This document shows, one piece after another, positions 29,202 to 38,214 of a DNA stretch of 64,000 nucleotides. Below the pieces are notes generated by a model that was not told the origin of the DNA, ran no database searches, and saw only the letters and a program-made list of their open reading frames with translations. The stretch is from Methylobrevis albus. Its GTDB lineage: Bacteria > Pseudomonadota > Alphaproteobacteria > Rhizobiales > Pleomorphomonadaceae. Each line of letters starts with the position of its first letter. The first letter of the stretch is position 1. The position numbers and the translations under genes were made by a program. The stretch is taken from positions 199,049 to 263,048 of the forward strand of contig NZ_JADZLT010000056.1 in the NCBI RefSeq assembly GCF_015904235.1. The letters are read 5' to 3'.

Positions 29202-29371
29202 GGCGAACTCCTCAGTCGGATGTCCAATTGCCACTCGCTCGTCTCAAGGGGACCGGGAAAGCCGTCGTCCGCATCGTCATCGCGGGCAACCGCGTTGAAC
29301 TCTGCTTTTCCAGCATCAGAATGTCTCACACTGCTTGCGTCGGATATACGAACCCCGGCCGGGATTGATTT

Positions 29372-29929
29372 TCACTTGCTTTGCAAGTCAGCCCTCGTGC
29401 CAGCCGGGGAGCGTGGACTTCCGATTGCTCCAAAGTCTTCATACGACTCGATCATAGCGAGAACGCATGTCTGGTCGATCGTCATTCCGATCTTAAAATA
29501 TAGAGATGGATCTGACTGATAAGATACGTCCAGATGGGTCGATCCGGCCGCATAGACTGCGTGGCTCAACCGAGCAATACAAAATGTGATGCGTCGATAG
29601 TCCAGCACCGATTCGATTTTTTCGCTGAACTCTCGTCGACTCAAGTCTCCAAACTCGTCCAGTGAATTGTAAAAATCTCTGATGCTCTCCAGAAACAGAG
29701 CCATTGATCCCGGCGGCATCACGAAAGAATAGATCTTGACGATGCTGTCGGTGCTCTTTGCCTGCTCGCTCGTCCCGAGAAAAACGTTCCCCCCGTGGAT
29801 CTCGAGGTCGAAGACCTCCATTCCATCTTGATCGTACCCACTCCACCAGCAGAGCACTGCCCTGCCGCTGCCGGAGGATGGGAGGCGCCAGACGAGCGGC
29901 CTTTGTTTGTCGGCGCTGTCGGCGTGCAT
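29372..29929 (-). CDS. Hypothetical protein downstream of aroC (185 aa)
   Basis: Unrecognised soluble protein. It has a mixed alpha/beta look, with a hydrophobic centre (KIYSFVMPPGSMALFLESIR) and an aromatic C-terminal part. GGGGAGGGG is placed ideally before the ATG at 29929. It starts 13 bases after the aroC stop on the same strand and so may be cotranscribed, yet its GC content matches the low-GC islet rather than aroC. It could be another immunity-type protein, but no motif proves it. Confidence 0.6.
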   Translation of the reverse strand: MHADSADKQRPLVWRLPSSGSGRAVLCWWSGYDQDGMEVFDLEIHGGNVFLGTSEQAKSTDSIVKIYSFVMPPGSMALFLESIRDFYNSLDEFGDLSRREFSEKIESVLDYRRITFCIARLSHAVYAAGSTHLDVSYQSDPSLYFKIGMTIDQTCVLAMIESYEDFGAIGSPRSPAGTRADLQSK

Positions 29930-29942
29930 GACGCCCCTCCCC

Positions 29943-31070
29943 TCACCCCTGCCGATGCAGCGGATACTCCGCAGGTCCGCCGCGGCCGGTCTGGCCGCGG
30001 TGGCGGAGGAGGTGGTCGGCGAGGACGATGGCGAGCATGGCTTCGCCGACGGGGACGGCGCGGATGCCGACGCAGGGGTCGTGGCGGCCCTTGGTGCGCA
30101 GGTCGACCTCGGTGCCCGTCGCGGAGATCGAGCGGCGGTGGGTGAGGATCGACGAGGTCGGCTTGACGGCGAAGCGGGCGACGACCGGCTCGCCGGTCGA
30201 GATGCCGCCGAGAATGCCGCCGGCCTTGTTGGAGAGAAACACCGGCTCGCCGTTCGGCCCGAGCCGCATCTCGTCGGCGTTTTCCTCGCCGGTGAGGGTG
30301 GCGGCGGCAAAGCCGTCGCCGATCTCGACGCCCTTGACGGCGTTGATCGACATCAGCGCCGAGGCGAGATCCTGGTCGAGCTTGGCGTAGACCGGCGCGC
30401 CGAGGCCGGCCGGCACGCCCTCCGCCACCACCTCGATCACCGCGCCGACGGAGGAGCCCGCCTTGCGCACGCCGTCGAGATAGTCTTCCCACAGCGCCGC
30501 CGTCACCGGGTCGGGGCAGAAGAACGGGTTGTCGTCGACGGTGGTCCAGTCCCAGCGCGACCGGTCGACCTTGTGCGGACCGATCTGAACCAGCGCGCCG
30601 CGGATGGTGACGCCGGGCAGGATCTTGCGCGCGACGGCGCCCGCCGCGACGCGGGCGGCGGTTTCGCGCGCGGACGAACGGCCACCGCCGCGGTAGTCGC
30701 GCACGCCGTATTTCATGTCGTAGGCATAGTCGGCATGGCCGGGCCGGTACTGGTCGCGGATGTCGCCGTAGTCCTTCGAGCGCTGGTCGACGTTGCGGAT
30801 CATCAGCGAGATCGGCGTGCCGGTGGTGACCTGGCCGCCGGTGCGGTCGTCGGAAAAGACGCCCGAGAGGATCTCGACGGTGTCGGGCTCCTGGCGCTGG
30901 GTGACGAAGCGCGACTGGCCGGGCTTGCGGCGGTCGAGCCACTGCTGGATCTCGGCGGCCTCGAGCGGGATGCCCGGCGGGCAGCCGTCGACGACGCAGC
31001 CGAGCGCCGGACCGTGGCTTTCGCCCCAGGTCGTGACCCGGAACAGATGACCGAAGCTGTTGTGCGACAT
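29943..31070 (-). CDS. aroC: Chorismate synthase
   Basis: Last enzyme of the shikimate pathway, converting EPSP to chorismate with reduced FMN. 375 residues, full length. Signatures: [20 protein letters not shown] (residues 7-26), [20 protein letters not shown], and the late [19 protein letters not shown]. The start ATG at 31070 fits the family N-terminus MSHNSFG exactly. It is followed closely by an unrelated low-GC gene and preceded by a spacer with a strong hairpin. Confidence 0.97.
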   Translation of the reverse strand: MSHNSFGHLFRVTTWGESHGPALGCVVDGCPPGIPLEAAEIQQWLDRRKPGQSRFVTQRQEPDTVEILSGVFSDDRTGGQVTTGTPISLMIRNVDQRSKDYGDIRDQYRPGHADYAYDMKYGVRDYRGGGRSSARETAARVAAGAVARKILPGVTIRGALVQIGPHKVDRSRWDWTTVDDNPFFCPDPVTAALWEDYLDGVRKAGSSVGAVIEVVAEGVPAGLGAPVYAKLDQDLASALMSINAVKGVEIGDGFAAATLTGEENADEMRLGPNGEPVFLSNKAGGILGGISTGEPVVARFAVKPTSSILTHRRSISATGTEVDLRTKGRHDPCVGIRAVPVGEAMLAIVLADHLLRHRGQTGRGGPAEYPLHRQG

Positions 31071-31172
31071 GGGGGCACTCGCGGAAAGCCGCCCGGAATT
31101 CGGGTTGCGAGCGTTCTATGGACTGCGTGCCGCCGCGTCAAACCGGACGGCATCGGCGGGGGCTCAGAACGG

Positions 31173-31209
31173 CGCCGGGCGCGCACCGGATGAGGGTGCG
31201 CGCCCGGCG
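31173..31209 (-). terminator. Perfect 15-base hairpin after the amidohydrolase gene
   Basis: CGCCGGGCGCGCACC (31173-31187) and its exact complement (31195-31209) enclose a 7-base loop. It lies about 32 bases past the amidohydrolase stop and before aroC. No T-run follows on either strand, so it is either a U-tract-free terminator or a message-stabilising loop. Confidence 0.5.
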
Positions 31210-31240
31210 GGACGTCAGGGGATCGGGCGAAGCCCGATCA

Positions 31241-32233
31241 TCAGGGCAGCAGCGCCAGCGCGCTGGTCGCGCGCAGGCCGTCGCGGGCGGCGGCGCTGAG
31301 GCGGAGCTGGTCGATCACCTCGAGCCCGTCGTACTGGCCCATGTCGAAGGGATAGTCGGTCCCGTACAGCACGCGCTCCGGCCCGGCCCAGTCGACGAGG
31401 AACTGCAGCTGTTCCGGCCCGTGCAGGATGGTGTCGAACAGCAGCCGGTCGATCGACGCCGCCGGCGAGCCCTGCAGCTTCACCTTCGATTCCGTCCGCT
31501 CGGCCCAGCCGTGCACCCAGCGCGCCGCCTGATAGGGCGTGAAGCCGCCGCCGTGGCTGAGCACGATCTTGAGGCCGGGGAAGCGCTCCAGCACGCCGCC
31601 GAAGACGAGGCAGGCGGCGGCGATGGTGGTGTCGAGCGGATTGCCGATGAAGTTGTTGAGATAGTAGGAGCGCTGCCGGTCGAGACCGGCGACCTTCACC
31701 GGGTGCAGCAGGATGAACGCCTTCAGCCGCTCCGCCTCGGCCCAGAACGGGTCGAGCGCCGGATCGTCGAGGTTCTTGCCCTCGACGTTGGAGCCGATCA
31801 TCGCGCCCTTCAGTCCGTCCTCGGTCATGGCGCGGGCGAGTTCCGCGGCGGCGAGTTCGGGCGCCTGCATCGGTACCGTGGCGATGCCGAGGAAGCGGTC
31901 GGGCATCGCCCGCACCCGGGCGGCGATCGCCTCGTTCTGGATGCGCGAGGCAGTGAGGCCGTCGTCGGGCGACGCGTCGTACATCACCGTCTGCGGCACC
32001 ACGGCGAGCAGCTGCCGGGCGATGCCGTAGCGGTCCATGTCGGCGAGGCGGACGCCCACGTCCCAGCCGCCGCGCGGGAAGTTGCGATAGGGCGAGCCGT
32101 GGATCACCAGCTCGCCAAAGTCGCCGCCGGGCCGGTGCAGTTCGAGCCCGCAGGACGGGACCGCCTTCTGGATCGCCTCGAGCGTCTCGGGCTCGAGGAT
32201 GTGGGCGTGGATGTCGAGAGAGTCATGGGTCAT
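31241..32233 (-). CDS. Amidohydrolase family (ACMSD-like) metal-dependent hydrolase or decarboxylase
   Basis: 330 residues, cytosolic TIM barrel of the Amidohydro_2 (PF04909) group, which includes decarboxylases of aromatic acids and lactone hydrolases. Metal-binding motifs are present: His9-Ala-His11 (DIHAHIL), the barrel histidine in FILLHPVKV, LSHGGG, and the aspartate in YGTDYPFD. The adjoining genes are a Gfo/Idh/MocA dehydrogenase on the same strand (63 bases apart) and tripartite carboxylate transporter genes, so it probably acts in breakdown of an imported carboxylic compound. Confidence 0.9.
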   Translation of the reverse strand: MTHDSLDIHAHILEPETLEAIQKAVPSCGLELHRPGGDFGELVIHGSPYRNFPRGGWDVGVRLADMDRYGIARQLLAVVPQTVMYDASPDDGLTASRIQNEAIAARVRAMPDRFLGIATVPMQAPELAAAELARAMTEDGLKGAMIGSNVEGKNLDDPALDPFWAEAERLKAFILLHPVKVAGLDRQRSYYLNNFIGNPLDTTIAAACLVFGGVLERFPGLKIVLSHGGGFTPYQAARWVHGWAERTESKVKLQGSPAASIDRLLFDTILHGPEQLQFLVDWAGPERVLYGTDYPFDMGQYDGLEVIDQLRLSAAARDGLRATSALALLP

Positions 32234-32296
32234 GCGGAACCTGTCCGTTCGGGGCGCGCCGCAGCGCTATCGGGGGTCGGGCCTCGAGCGCCGGGC

Positions 32297-33421
32297 TCAG
32301 GTCTCCGACATCAGCTCGTCGAGGGCTGCGGGCAGCGAGATCTCGGTGCCGCGGCGGGCGGAAAGGTCCATCGCCATGGTCAGCACCAGATTGCGGTGGC
32401 CGTCCTGGGCGGTGGCGTGCGGCGTCGGCAGGCCGACACAGAGCCGCTGGTACCAGGACACGGTCTCCTCGCGCATCGGCCCCCAGAGCTGGCCCATGTG
32501 CAGGTCGCCCGGCGGGTAGCTCGTCAGGAAGTCGACATGGCGCGGCGCGCCGGGCGAATAGCCGTCCGGGCTGTAGCCGGCGCCCTGGGCGATCTCCGAG
32601 GCGAGCACCAGGTCGCGGTGGGTGTCCTCGATGTCGATGACGCCCTTGGTGCCGACGATGCCGATCTCGAGGCCGTAGACCGAGCCCGGCCAGATTTCCG
32701 GCAGGCCCCAGCAGATGTTCATGCTGAAGATCGTGCCGTCGTTCATTTCGAACAGGCCGAACGTCGAATCCTTGGTGCCCCAGCGCGACAGCACCTTGTC
32801 GGTCGACTTGGCGTAGATCGAGACCGGCTCCTTGCCCTCCATCAGCCACATGCACATGTCGAGGCTGTGCGTGCCGGAGACGACCATCGGCGTCAGGTGG
32901 CGGCGGTTCTGGGTGCGGGACACGGTGGCGATCGGCACCATGCGGTTCATGAAGGCGCGGGTGACGACGGAGTGGACGTCGCCGATCTGGCCGGTGATCA
33001 GCCGCTCCTTGACGGCGAGGAAGCGGCGGCGGAAGCGCTGGGTGTAGCCGAGCACGGCGTCGACGCCGGCCGCCTCGATGCCTTGCAGGATCTTGAGGGA
33101 TTCGAACGCGTCGGTCGCCAGCGGCTTCTCGATGAACAGCGCCTTGCCGCGCTCGGCGGCCGCCAGCGTCGGGGCGGCGTGGTTGTTCTCGTCGGTCGCG
33201 ATGATGACGGCGTCGACTTCGGGACGGTTGAGCAGTTCCTCGAAGTCGGTGGTGAAGAAGTCCGCCTCGCAGTCGGTCTTCAGGCGTTCGCCGAGGTCGC
33301 GGTTGACGTCGCAGAGCCCGAGCCAGGCGATGCCCGGGTAATCGCGGGCGATGATCGCCCTGATGCGTCCGATCGTGCCGCAGCCGATGACGGCCAACCC
33401 GATCTGCTTGCCCTTCGCCAT
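32297..33421 (-). CDS. Gfo/Idh/MocA family NAD(P)-dependent oxidoreductase
   Basis: 374 residues. The Rossmann fold starts with GLAVIGCGTIGRIR (glycines 13, 15, 18); the family motif is FIEKPLA (Glu98-Lys99-Pro100), with a following substrate-domain GTHSLDMCMWLM. Family members oxidise sugars, inositols or related hydroxyls. GGGGAGGAG directly before the ATG fixes the start. It is first in a probable two-gene operon with the amidohydrolase, divergent from tctA. Confidence 0.92.
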   Translation of the reverse strand: MAKGKQIGLAVIGCGTIGRIRAIIARDYPGIAWLGLCDVNRDLGERLKTDCEADFFTTDFEELLNRPEVDAVIIATDENNHAAPTLAAAERGKALFIEKPLATDAFESLKILQGIEAAGVDAVLGYTQRFRRRFLAVKERLITGQIGDVHSVVTRAFMNRMVPIATVSRTQNRRHLTPMVVSGTHSLDMCMWLMEGKEPVSIYAKSTDKVLSRWGTKDSTFGLFEMNDGTIFSMNICWGLPEIWPGSVYGLEIGIVGTKGVIDIEDTHRDLVLASEIAQGAGYSPDGYSPGAPRHVDFLTSYPPGDLHMGQLWGPMREETVSWYQRLCVGLPTPHATAQDGHRNLVLTMAMDLSARRGTEISLPAALDELMSET

Positions 33422-33550
33422 GCTCCTCCCCTTCCTGTTTCGGTGGTGCGGGCATCCTGGCGCGCACGTCGTTTTCTTGACCGGCCCCGGGCGGAGCCGA
33501 CGGATGGGTTATAGTCCGCGGCCCAGCGGCGGCGGAAATCAGCTTTCGTG

Positions 33551-33620
33551 TTGGCGCCTATAAGATATTATAATACCTAGATTTTTCGGCTTTCGAGTTG
33601 ACCCGCGGGTATTTGGCGCC
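33551..33620. promoter_or_regulatory. Divergent control region between the dehydrogenase and tctA genes
   Basis: The roughly 300-base gap has a sharply AT-rich core. It contains the perfect palindrome TATTATAATA (33566-33575), flanked by two direct copies of TTGGCGCC (33551-33558 and 33613-33620). This arrangement suggests an operator serving both divergent units, perhaps for a GntR- or LysR-type factor; no regulator gene is adjacent. A clean -35/-10 pair could not be assigned. Confidence 0.4.
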
Positions 33621-33723
33621 CCTAATCGGAGCGCGGGCCAACGATCCCGCCCGGGGGCCCCGAAGCCCGACGTCAGACGAGGGCGCGGCGGCCATTCCCG
33701 GCGAACTGGGAGGATTGCCGGAC

Positions 33724-35271
33724 ATGGATCTGATGCTGACATCCCTGACGGAGGCGCTCCGTTACGGGCTCGATCCCTTCATGCTGCTGATCATCGCGGC
33801 GGGGGTGATCTGGGGCTCGGCGGCCGGCGCCCTCCCCGGGGTCACGTCCGTCATCGCCATCGGCGTGATGGTGCCGTTCACCTTCGGTCTCGCGCCGATC
33901 TATGCCGTGGCCTTTCTCGTCGCCATCAATGTCGGCGCGAGCTTCGGCAACTCGATTCCCGCCATTCTCGTCGGCCTGCCCGGCACGCCCTCGGCGGTGC
34001 TGACGGCGCTCGACGGCTACGCCCTGCACCGGCAGGGCAAGACCGGCCTCGCCCTCGGCGTGACGTTCTATTCGTCGGTGATGGGGCAGCTGCTGTCGGT
34101 GTTCCTGTTCCTGCTGATGGTGGTGCCGCTGTCGGGGCTCACCTACGTGTTCTTGTCGCCGGAGATGTTCGCGCTCTACTTCCTCGGCGTCACCGCGATC
34201 ATCTCGATCACCAGCGAGAACATCCTGAAGGGCCTCGTCGCCGCGGCGTTCGGCCTGCTCATCGCCACCGTCGGCCGCGATCCCACCACCGCGGTCTCGC
34301 GCTTCGACTTCGGCTATGCCGAGCTTCGATCCGGCGTCGCGACGGTGCCGGTGGTGGTCGGCCTGCTCGCGGTCAGCGAGCTCTTCCGCTCCATGCGCCA
34401 GAACTACAACTGGAGCGCGCTGTCGACGAAGTTCGAGGCGAAATTCCCGTCGCTGAAGACGCTGTGGAGCGTGACGCCCGCCGTCGGCGTCGGCACGCTG
34501 ATCGGCGGCGTGATCGGCGCCGTGCCGGGGGTGAGCGGCTCGCCGGCGGCGGTGATCTCGTACCAGCAGTCGAAGCTCTGGTCGAAGCACCCGGAGGAAT
34601 ACGGCAAGGGCTCGATCGAAGGCATCGCCTCCAACGAGGCGGCGCAGAATGCGGCGCAGGCCGGCGAAATGGTGCCGACACTCGGCCTCGGCATCCCGGC
34701 CGGCGGCGCCATGGTGATCCTGCTCGGCGCGCTGCTGATCCACGGCTTCGTGCCGGGACCGCTGATGATCCGCGAATCGCCGCAACTGCTGCACGCCGCG
34801 GTCGCCGGCCTGCTGCTCGCCACCGTCGTGCTCGCCTTCATCGGCTGGCCGATCGCGCTCGGCCTCACCAAGCTGGTGCAGGTCGACCGGCGGCTGGTGC
34901 TGGTGGGGGCGCTGCTCCTCACCATGATCGGCACCTACACGCTCGACCGCTCGACCTTCGACGTGGTGCTGCTGCTGATCTTCGGCGTCGTCGGCTACTT
35001 CATGCTGCGCTACGGCTATTCGGTCGCCGGGGCGTCGCTCGCCGCGGTGCTCGGACCGGGGCTCGAGAACAACCTCCGCTCCGGCCTCCTGCTGATGGAC
35101 AAGGACATCGTCGCCTTCGTGTCGCGGCCGTGGACGGCGGGCATCCTGCTCCTGTCGTTCGCCCTGCTCGCCTACGGCACCTACGGCACCATCAAGCTCG
35201 CCCGCGCCTCCGGCCGCGCCAAGCGCGCCGCCCTCGACGCCCACAAGGCGGGCCTCGCCCGGCCGGGCTGA
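33724..35271 (+). CDS. tctA: Tripartite tricarboxylate transporter permease, large subunit
   Basis: Large membrane subunit of a TctABC secondary transporter for di- or tricarboxylates and similar acids, about 515 residues with some 10-12 helices. Family motifs: PGVTSVIAIGVMVPFTFGL-like start, GLPGTPSAVLTALDGY and the conserved GVIGAVPGVSGSPAAVISYQ, GEMVPTLGLGIPAGGAMVIL. GGGAGG lies a little upstream of ATG 33724; the longer frame from 33598 covers the promoter region. The other two subunit genes lie 1.1 kb beyond on the opposite strand, an unusual split. Confidence 0.92.
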   Translation: MDLMLTSLTEALRYGLDPFMLLIIAAGVIWGSAAGALPGVTSVIAIGVMVPFTFGLAPIYAVAFLVAINVGASFGNSIPAILVGLPGTPSAVLTALDGYALHRQGKTGLALGVTFYSSVMGQLLSVFLFLLMVVPLSGLTYVFLSPEMFALYFLGVTAIISITSENILKGLVAAAFGLLIATVGRDPTTAVSRFDFGYAELRSGVATVPVVVGLLAVSELFRSMRQNYNWSALSTKFEAKFPSLKTLWSVTPAVGVGTLIGGVIGAVPGVSGSPAAVISYQQSKLWSKHPEEYGKGSIEGIASNEAAQNAAQAGEMVPTLGLGIPAGGAMVILLGALLIHGFVPGPLMIRESPQLLHAAVAGLLLATVVLAFIGWPIALGLTKLVQVDRRLVLVGALLLTMIGTYTLDRSTFDVVLLLIFGVVGYFMLRYGYSVAGASLAAVLGPGLENNLRSGLLLMDKDIVAFVSRPWTAGILLLSFALLAYGTYGTIKLARASGRAKRAALDAHKAGLARPG

Positions 35272-35313
35272 GGGACCAGAGCTGACGGCGGCACTTGCCG
35301 CCGCTCCACGACG

Positions 35314-35347
35314 AAACGCCCCGCGGGACACCGCGGGGCGTTTTTTT
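35314..35347 (+). terminator. Intrinsic terminator of tctA
   Basis: AAACGCCCCGCGG (35314-35326), loop GACA, and the exact complement ending in a seven-T run (to 35347). A textbook Rho-independent terminator 43 bases after the tctA stop. Confidence 0.92.
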
Positions 35348-35572
35348 GCGTCGGGAAGGATAGCGACCCTGGCGCAGACGATGGGCGGGGTTGCCTGTCC
35401 TTACGTGAACGGGCCACCCGGGCAGACCGTGGCGCGCCGGGTCGGCGGTGGAAATCCAGTGGGGACGGCGCGGTCGGCACATCAATGCCGGGGGCGAGAC
35501 CGCATGAAGCAGGAGAACCTCTCGGTCGTCTTTGCCGGGTTTGACCTACGGCTGTCCGGTTCGGCGAGTTCA

Positions 35573-36127
35573 GGCGGACGTCGGCTTTCTCTCCCTCGCG
35601 ACCGTCATCACCGGCCTTGAGCCGGTGACCCACTCGCCGTCCCGAACGGGATGGCGTTCGCGGTGGAATTTTTTCGACCTATCAATCTCTTGGATTAAAC
35701 GATCCCGCACGGCCATTGGGTCGTCGGGTAGAGCTCACTGCCGTTCGTTCTGGCGAATTTCGGCGGACGTCGGGTTTCTCAGCCTCGCGACCGTCATCAC
35801 CGGCCTTGAGCCGGTGACCCACTCGCCGTCCGGAACGGGATGGCGTTCGCGGTGCAATTATTGCGAGAAACCAATCCCTTCGATCAAAGGATCGCCGCAC
35901 GGCCATTGGGTCGCCGGGTCAAGCCCACTGGCGTTCGTGGGCGAGTTCCGGCGGACGTCGGCTTTCTCTGCCTCGCGACCGTCATCACCGGCCTTGAGCC
36001 GGTGACCCACTCGCCGTCCGGAACGGGATGGCGTTCGCAGTGGAATTACTGCGAGACATCAATCTCTTCGATCAAACGATCGCCGCACGGCCATTGGGTC
36101 GCCGGGTCAAGCCCGGCGATGACGATC
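35573..36127. repeat. Three tandem copies of a 189-base palindromic intergenic element
   Basis: Units start at 35573, 35762 and 35950 (spacing 189 and 188) and are highly similar. Each contains the hairpin TCACCGGC-CTTGA-GCCGGTGA. In the last copy a 30-base sequence at 35980-36009 is repeated in inverted, slightly diverged form at 36095-36124, giving a mobile-element-like unit with inverted ends; in the first two copies the right end has decayed. The pattern resembles the common palindromic intergenic repeats of Rhizobiales. Reading frames crossing it are by-products of the repeat. Confidence 0.85.
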
Positions 36128-36317
36128 GAGAGGGGGGTCATCGGAGGCGAAGTCCGGCGAGCCGCGTGTCCACACCGTGTCCGCGCAGGGCAACGCTGCG
36201 AAACATCCCGGCCAATCAACATATTGACCGGCTGGCAGCTGTCGAGGGCGCGCTCGGAACGGAAGCTCTCGGACCACCGCCCGGACGCGGCCGGCGCACA
36301 GCCCTCCCGACATGCCG

Positions 36318-36347
36318 AGGCGATCCGGACGGGGGTCCGGATCGCCT
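36318..36347 (-). terminator. Perfect 13-base hairpin after tctB
   Basis: AGGCGATCCGGAC and its exact complement with a GGGG loop, about 50 bases past the tctB stop on the minus strand. There is no T-run, so it may be a terminator without U-tract or a stabilising loop. Confidence 0.45.
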
Positions 36348-36396
36348 GCAGGCAGCCACGAAGGGTGTCGAGGTCAGGGCGTCGGCCCGGGCCGGG

Positions 36397-37050
36397 TCAG
36401 AGCATCAGCCCGAGCGAGCGCGCCAGCGGGTTGAGCGGGCCGAGCGGCAGGTTGAGGCTGAGGATCTGGGAGAAGGTGATCCAGAGCAGCAGGGTGAAGC
36501 CGAGCGGAAAGATCACCAGCTTGACGACGCCGCGCTCACCGAGCATCGCGATCATGGCGGCGCAGGCGAGCGGCGTCACGATGAGGAAGCCGACCGGGCG
36601 CAGCAGCAGGGCCCAGCCGAAGGCGATGGCGACGTTCACGAACGCCGTGCGGGCCGAGGCGGGATGGCCCGGTTCGTCCTCCATGCCTTCCGACACGACG
36701 AAGTTGCCGGGCAGGTCGTTCCATGTGCGCACTCGGCGCAGCGCCAGGACGAGCCCGCCGACGATCATGCAGCCGCCGAGGATGTAGGGCAGTCCGCGCG
36801 AGGTGAGCGGATCGGGGAAGTTGCCGATGCGGAAGCCGGTGGCGATCCAGACCGCCACGGCGCCGACCACGGCGATGGCGGCGGCCAGCGCGGTGTCGAT
36901 CCGCTTGTCCATCAGGATGGTGAGTTCGTCGGCCTGATCATACACCGCGTCGGGATCGGGCAACCCGTGGAGGGGATCGGGGTGGATCGCCGTCACGGCC
37001 GGCGACTGTGCGGGCGCGACCGGCGCCCGCGGGGTTGGATGCGTCGTCAT
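36397..37050 (-). CDS. tctB: Tripartite tricarboxylate transporter, small membrane subunit
   Basis: 217 residues. After a polar, Pro-rich N-terminal tail of about 45 residues come four hydrophobic helices with the TctB pattern (ALAAAIAVVGAVAVWIATGF, YILGGCMIVGGLVLAL, RPVGFLIVTPLACAAMIAML, VIFPLGFTLLLWITFSQILS). It follows tctC on the minus strand at 100 bases, with a perfect stem-loop between them. The long polar tail is unusual for the family. Confidence 0.85.
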   Translation of the reverse strand: MTTHPTPRAPVAPAQSPAVTAIHPDPLHGLPDPDAVYDQADELTILMDKRIDTALAAAIAVVGAVAVWIATGFRIGNFPDPLTSRGLPYILGGCMIVGGLVLALRRVRTWNDLPGNFVVSEGMEDEPGHPASARTAFVNVAIAFGWALLLRPVGFLIVTPLACAAMIAMLGERGVVKLVIFPLGFTLLLWITFSQILSLNLPLGPLNPLARSLGLML

Positions 37051-37089
37051 GAAGGTCCTTTTCCTCGCCGAAGCGGCAGCTGGAACGGA

Positions 37090-37123
37090 CCGGCACCGCG
37101 CAAGACGGCAGGCGCGGTGCCGG
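37090..37123 (-). other. Perfect 12-base stem-loop between tctC and tctB
   Basis: CCGGCACCGCGC (37090-37101) and GCGCGGTGCCGG (37112-37123), 10-base loop, no T-run. It follows the binding-protein gene, where such structures commonly keep the binding protein more abundant than its membrane partners. Confidence 0.5.
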
Positions 37124-37149
37124 GAGGCGAGCCCCTTGGGGCGGCGGCG

Positions 37150-38214
37150 TCAGCGGTCGTCGATGTGCATGCCGAGGGCGCGCACCACCGGGTCGAGGAA
37201 GGCGACGATATCGGTCTTCACCTTGTTCGCCTCTTCCGGACCGATGATCGCGAAGGTGAGCCCGGGGATGACGTCTTTTCGCTTCTGGTGCACTTCGCTC
37301 TCGGCGGCGGCCTTCAGCAGCGCATGCAGCCATTCGACGTGGGCGGCGGGCACGGCCTTCGGCACGACGAAGCCGAGGTAGAGGCCGAACGGCGCCGGCG
37401 GCAGGCCGGCCTCGGTCGCGGAGACGACGTTCTCGTCATCCGCCCACGGGGCGGGCACGGTGTCGCCCGTCACCATCACCACGTCGACGCGGCCCGACTG
37501 CCAGGCGTTGAGCGCGATGTCCGCCTGCGCCAGCGAGAAGTCGCCCTCGCCTGCGCCGACGATGGCACCGACCTGCGGATCGGTGGGCGCCGGCACCTTG
37601 TTCACCTCGAGGCCGAGCTGCTGGATGATCCACGACATGGCGAGGTCGTTGCCGGTGCCGACCTGGTGCGAGATGTACTTCACCTTGCCGGGGTTCGCCT
37701 TGATGTGCTCGACGAGCGAGGCGAAGGTCTTGCCCCAGGGCGCGTCCTTCTTCTGGATCAGCACGTAAGGAATGCGCTCGGTGCCGATGACGAGGTTGAG
37801 GTCGTCGAGGGTGAGGCCGGTGTCGGCGGTGATCGGCTCGACGAGGATGTCGGCGCTGCCGCCGGGGATCGTCATGATGATCGGGTAGTAGCCCTCGTTG
37901 CCGCCCTCGCGGCCCCCGACGTCCTGTACGGTGAAGAAGGTGCCGTAGGCCGGCGACGGTTCGTCGGAAACGAGGACGTCGACCGGCGAGATCGAACGCA
38001 GCGCTTCCTGCAGCGAGCGGGCGTAGATGCCGTCGCGGGTGCCCGGATCGTCGACGTTGATCAGCGTGATCGCGCGGTTCGGGAAGCCGTCCGCGAGCGG
38101 CTGCAGCTTGCCGTCCTTGAACTCGGGCTCGGCGAAGGCCGCGCCGGAGAGGGCGAGGGCGATCGCGCCGGCGCCGAGCCAGGCCGCAAGGCCTTGCCGT
38201 GAATTGGTTTTCAT
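37150..38214 (-). CDS. tctC: Tripartite tricarboxylate transporter substrate-binding protein
   Basis: Periplasmic receptor of a TctABC transporter, 354 residues. A Sec signal peptide ends at about residue 29 (ALSGAAFA). The mature sequence has the TTT pattern: PNRAITLINVDDPGTRDGIY, IIMTIPGGSADILVEPITAD and the binding loop SHQVGTGNDLAM. It lies in a two-gene operon with tctB. Since tctA is on the other strand, the three genes may be controlled separately. Ligand not predictable. Confidence 0.9.
   Translation of the reverse strand: MKTNSRQGLAAWLGAGAIALALSGAAFAEPEFKDGKLQPLADGFPNRAITLINVDDPGTRDGIYARSLQEALRSISPVDVLVSDEPSPAYGTFFTVQDVGGREGGNEGYYPIIMTIPGGSADILVEPITADTGLTLDDLNLVIGTERIPYVLIQKKDAPWGKTFASLVEHIKANPGKVKYISHQVGTGNDLAMSWIIQQLGLEVNKVPAPTDPQVGAIVGAGEGDFSLAQADIALNAWQSGRVDVVMVTGDTVPAPWADDENVVSATEAGLPPAPFGLYLGFVVPKAVPAAHVEWLHALLKAAAESEVHQKRKDVIPGLTFAIIGPEEANKVKTDIVAFLDPVVRALGMHIDDR

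Noticed and set aside
35573-36127. Possible CRISPR array
   Set aside because: Units are 189 bases and nearly identical throughout, without short repeats separated by unique spacers.
35532-36787. Overlapping plus-strand frames across the tandem repeats
   Set aside because: Their apparent internal repeats only mirror the DNA repeats; starts lack ribosome sites and the frames run into antisense of tctB.
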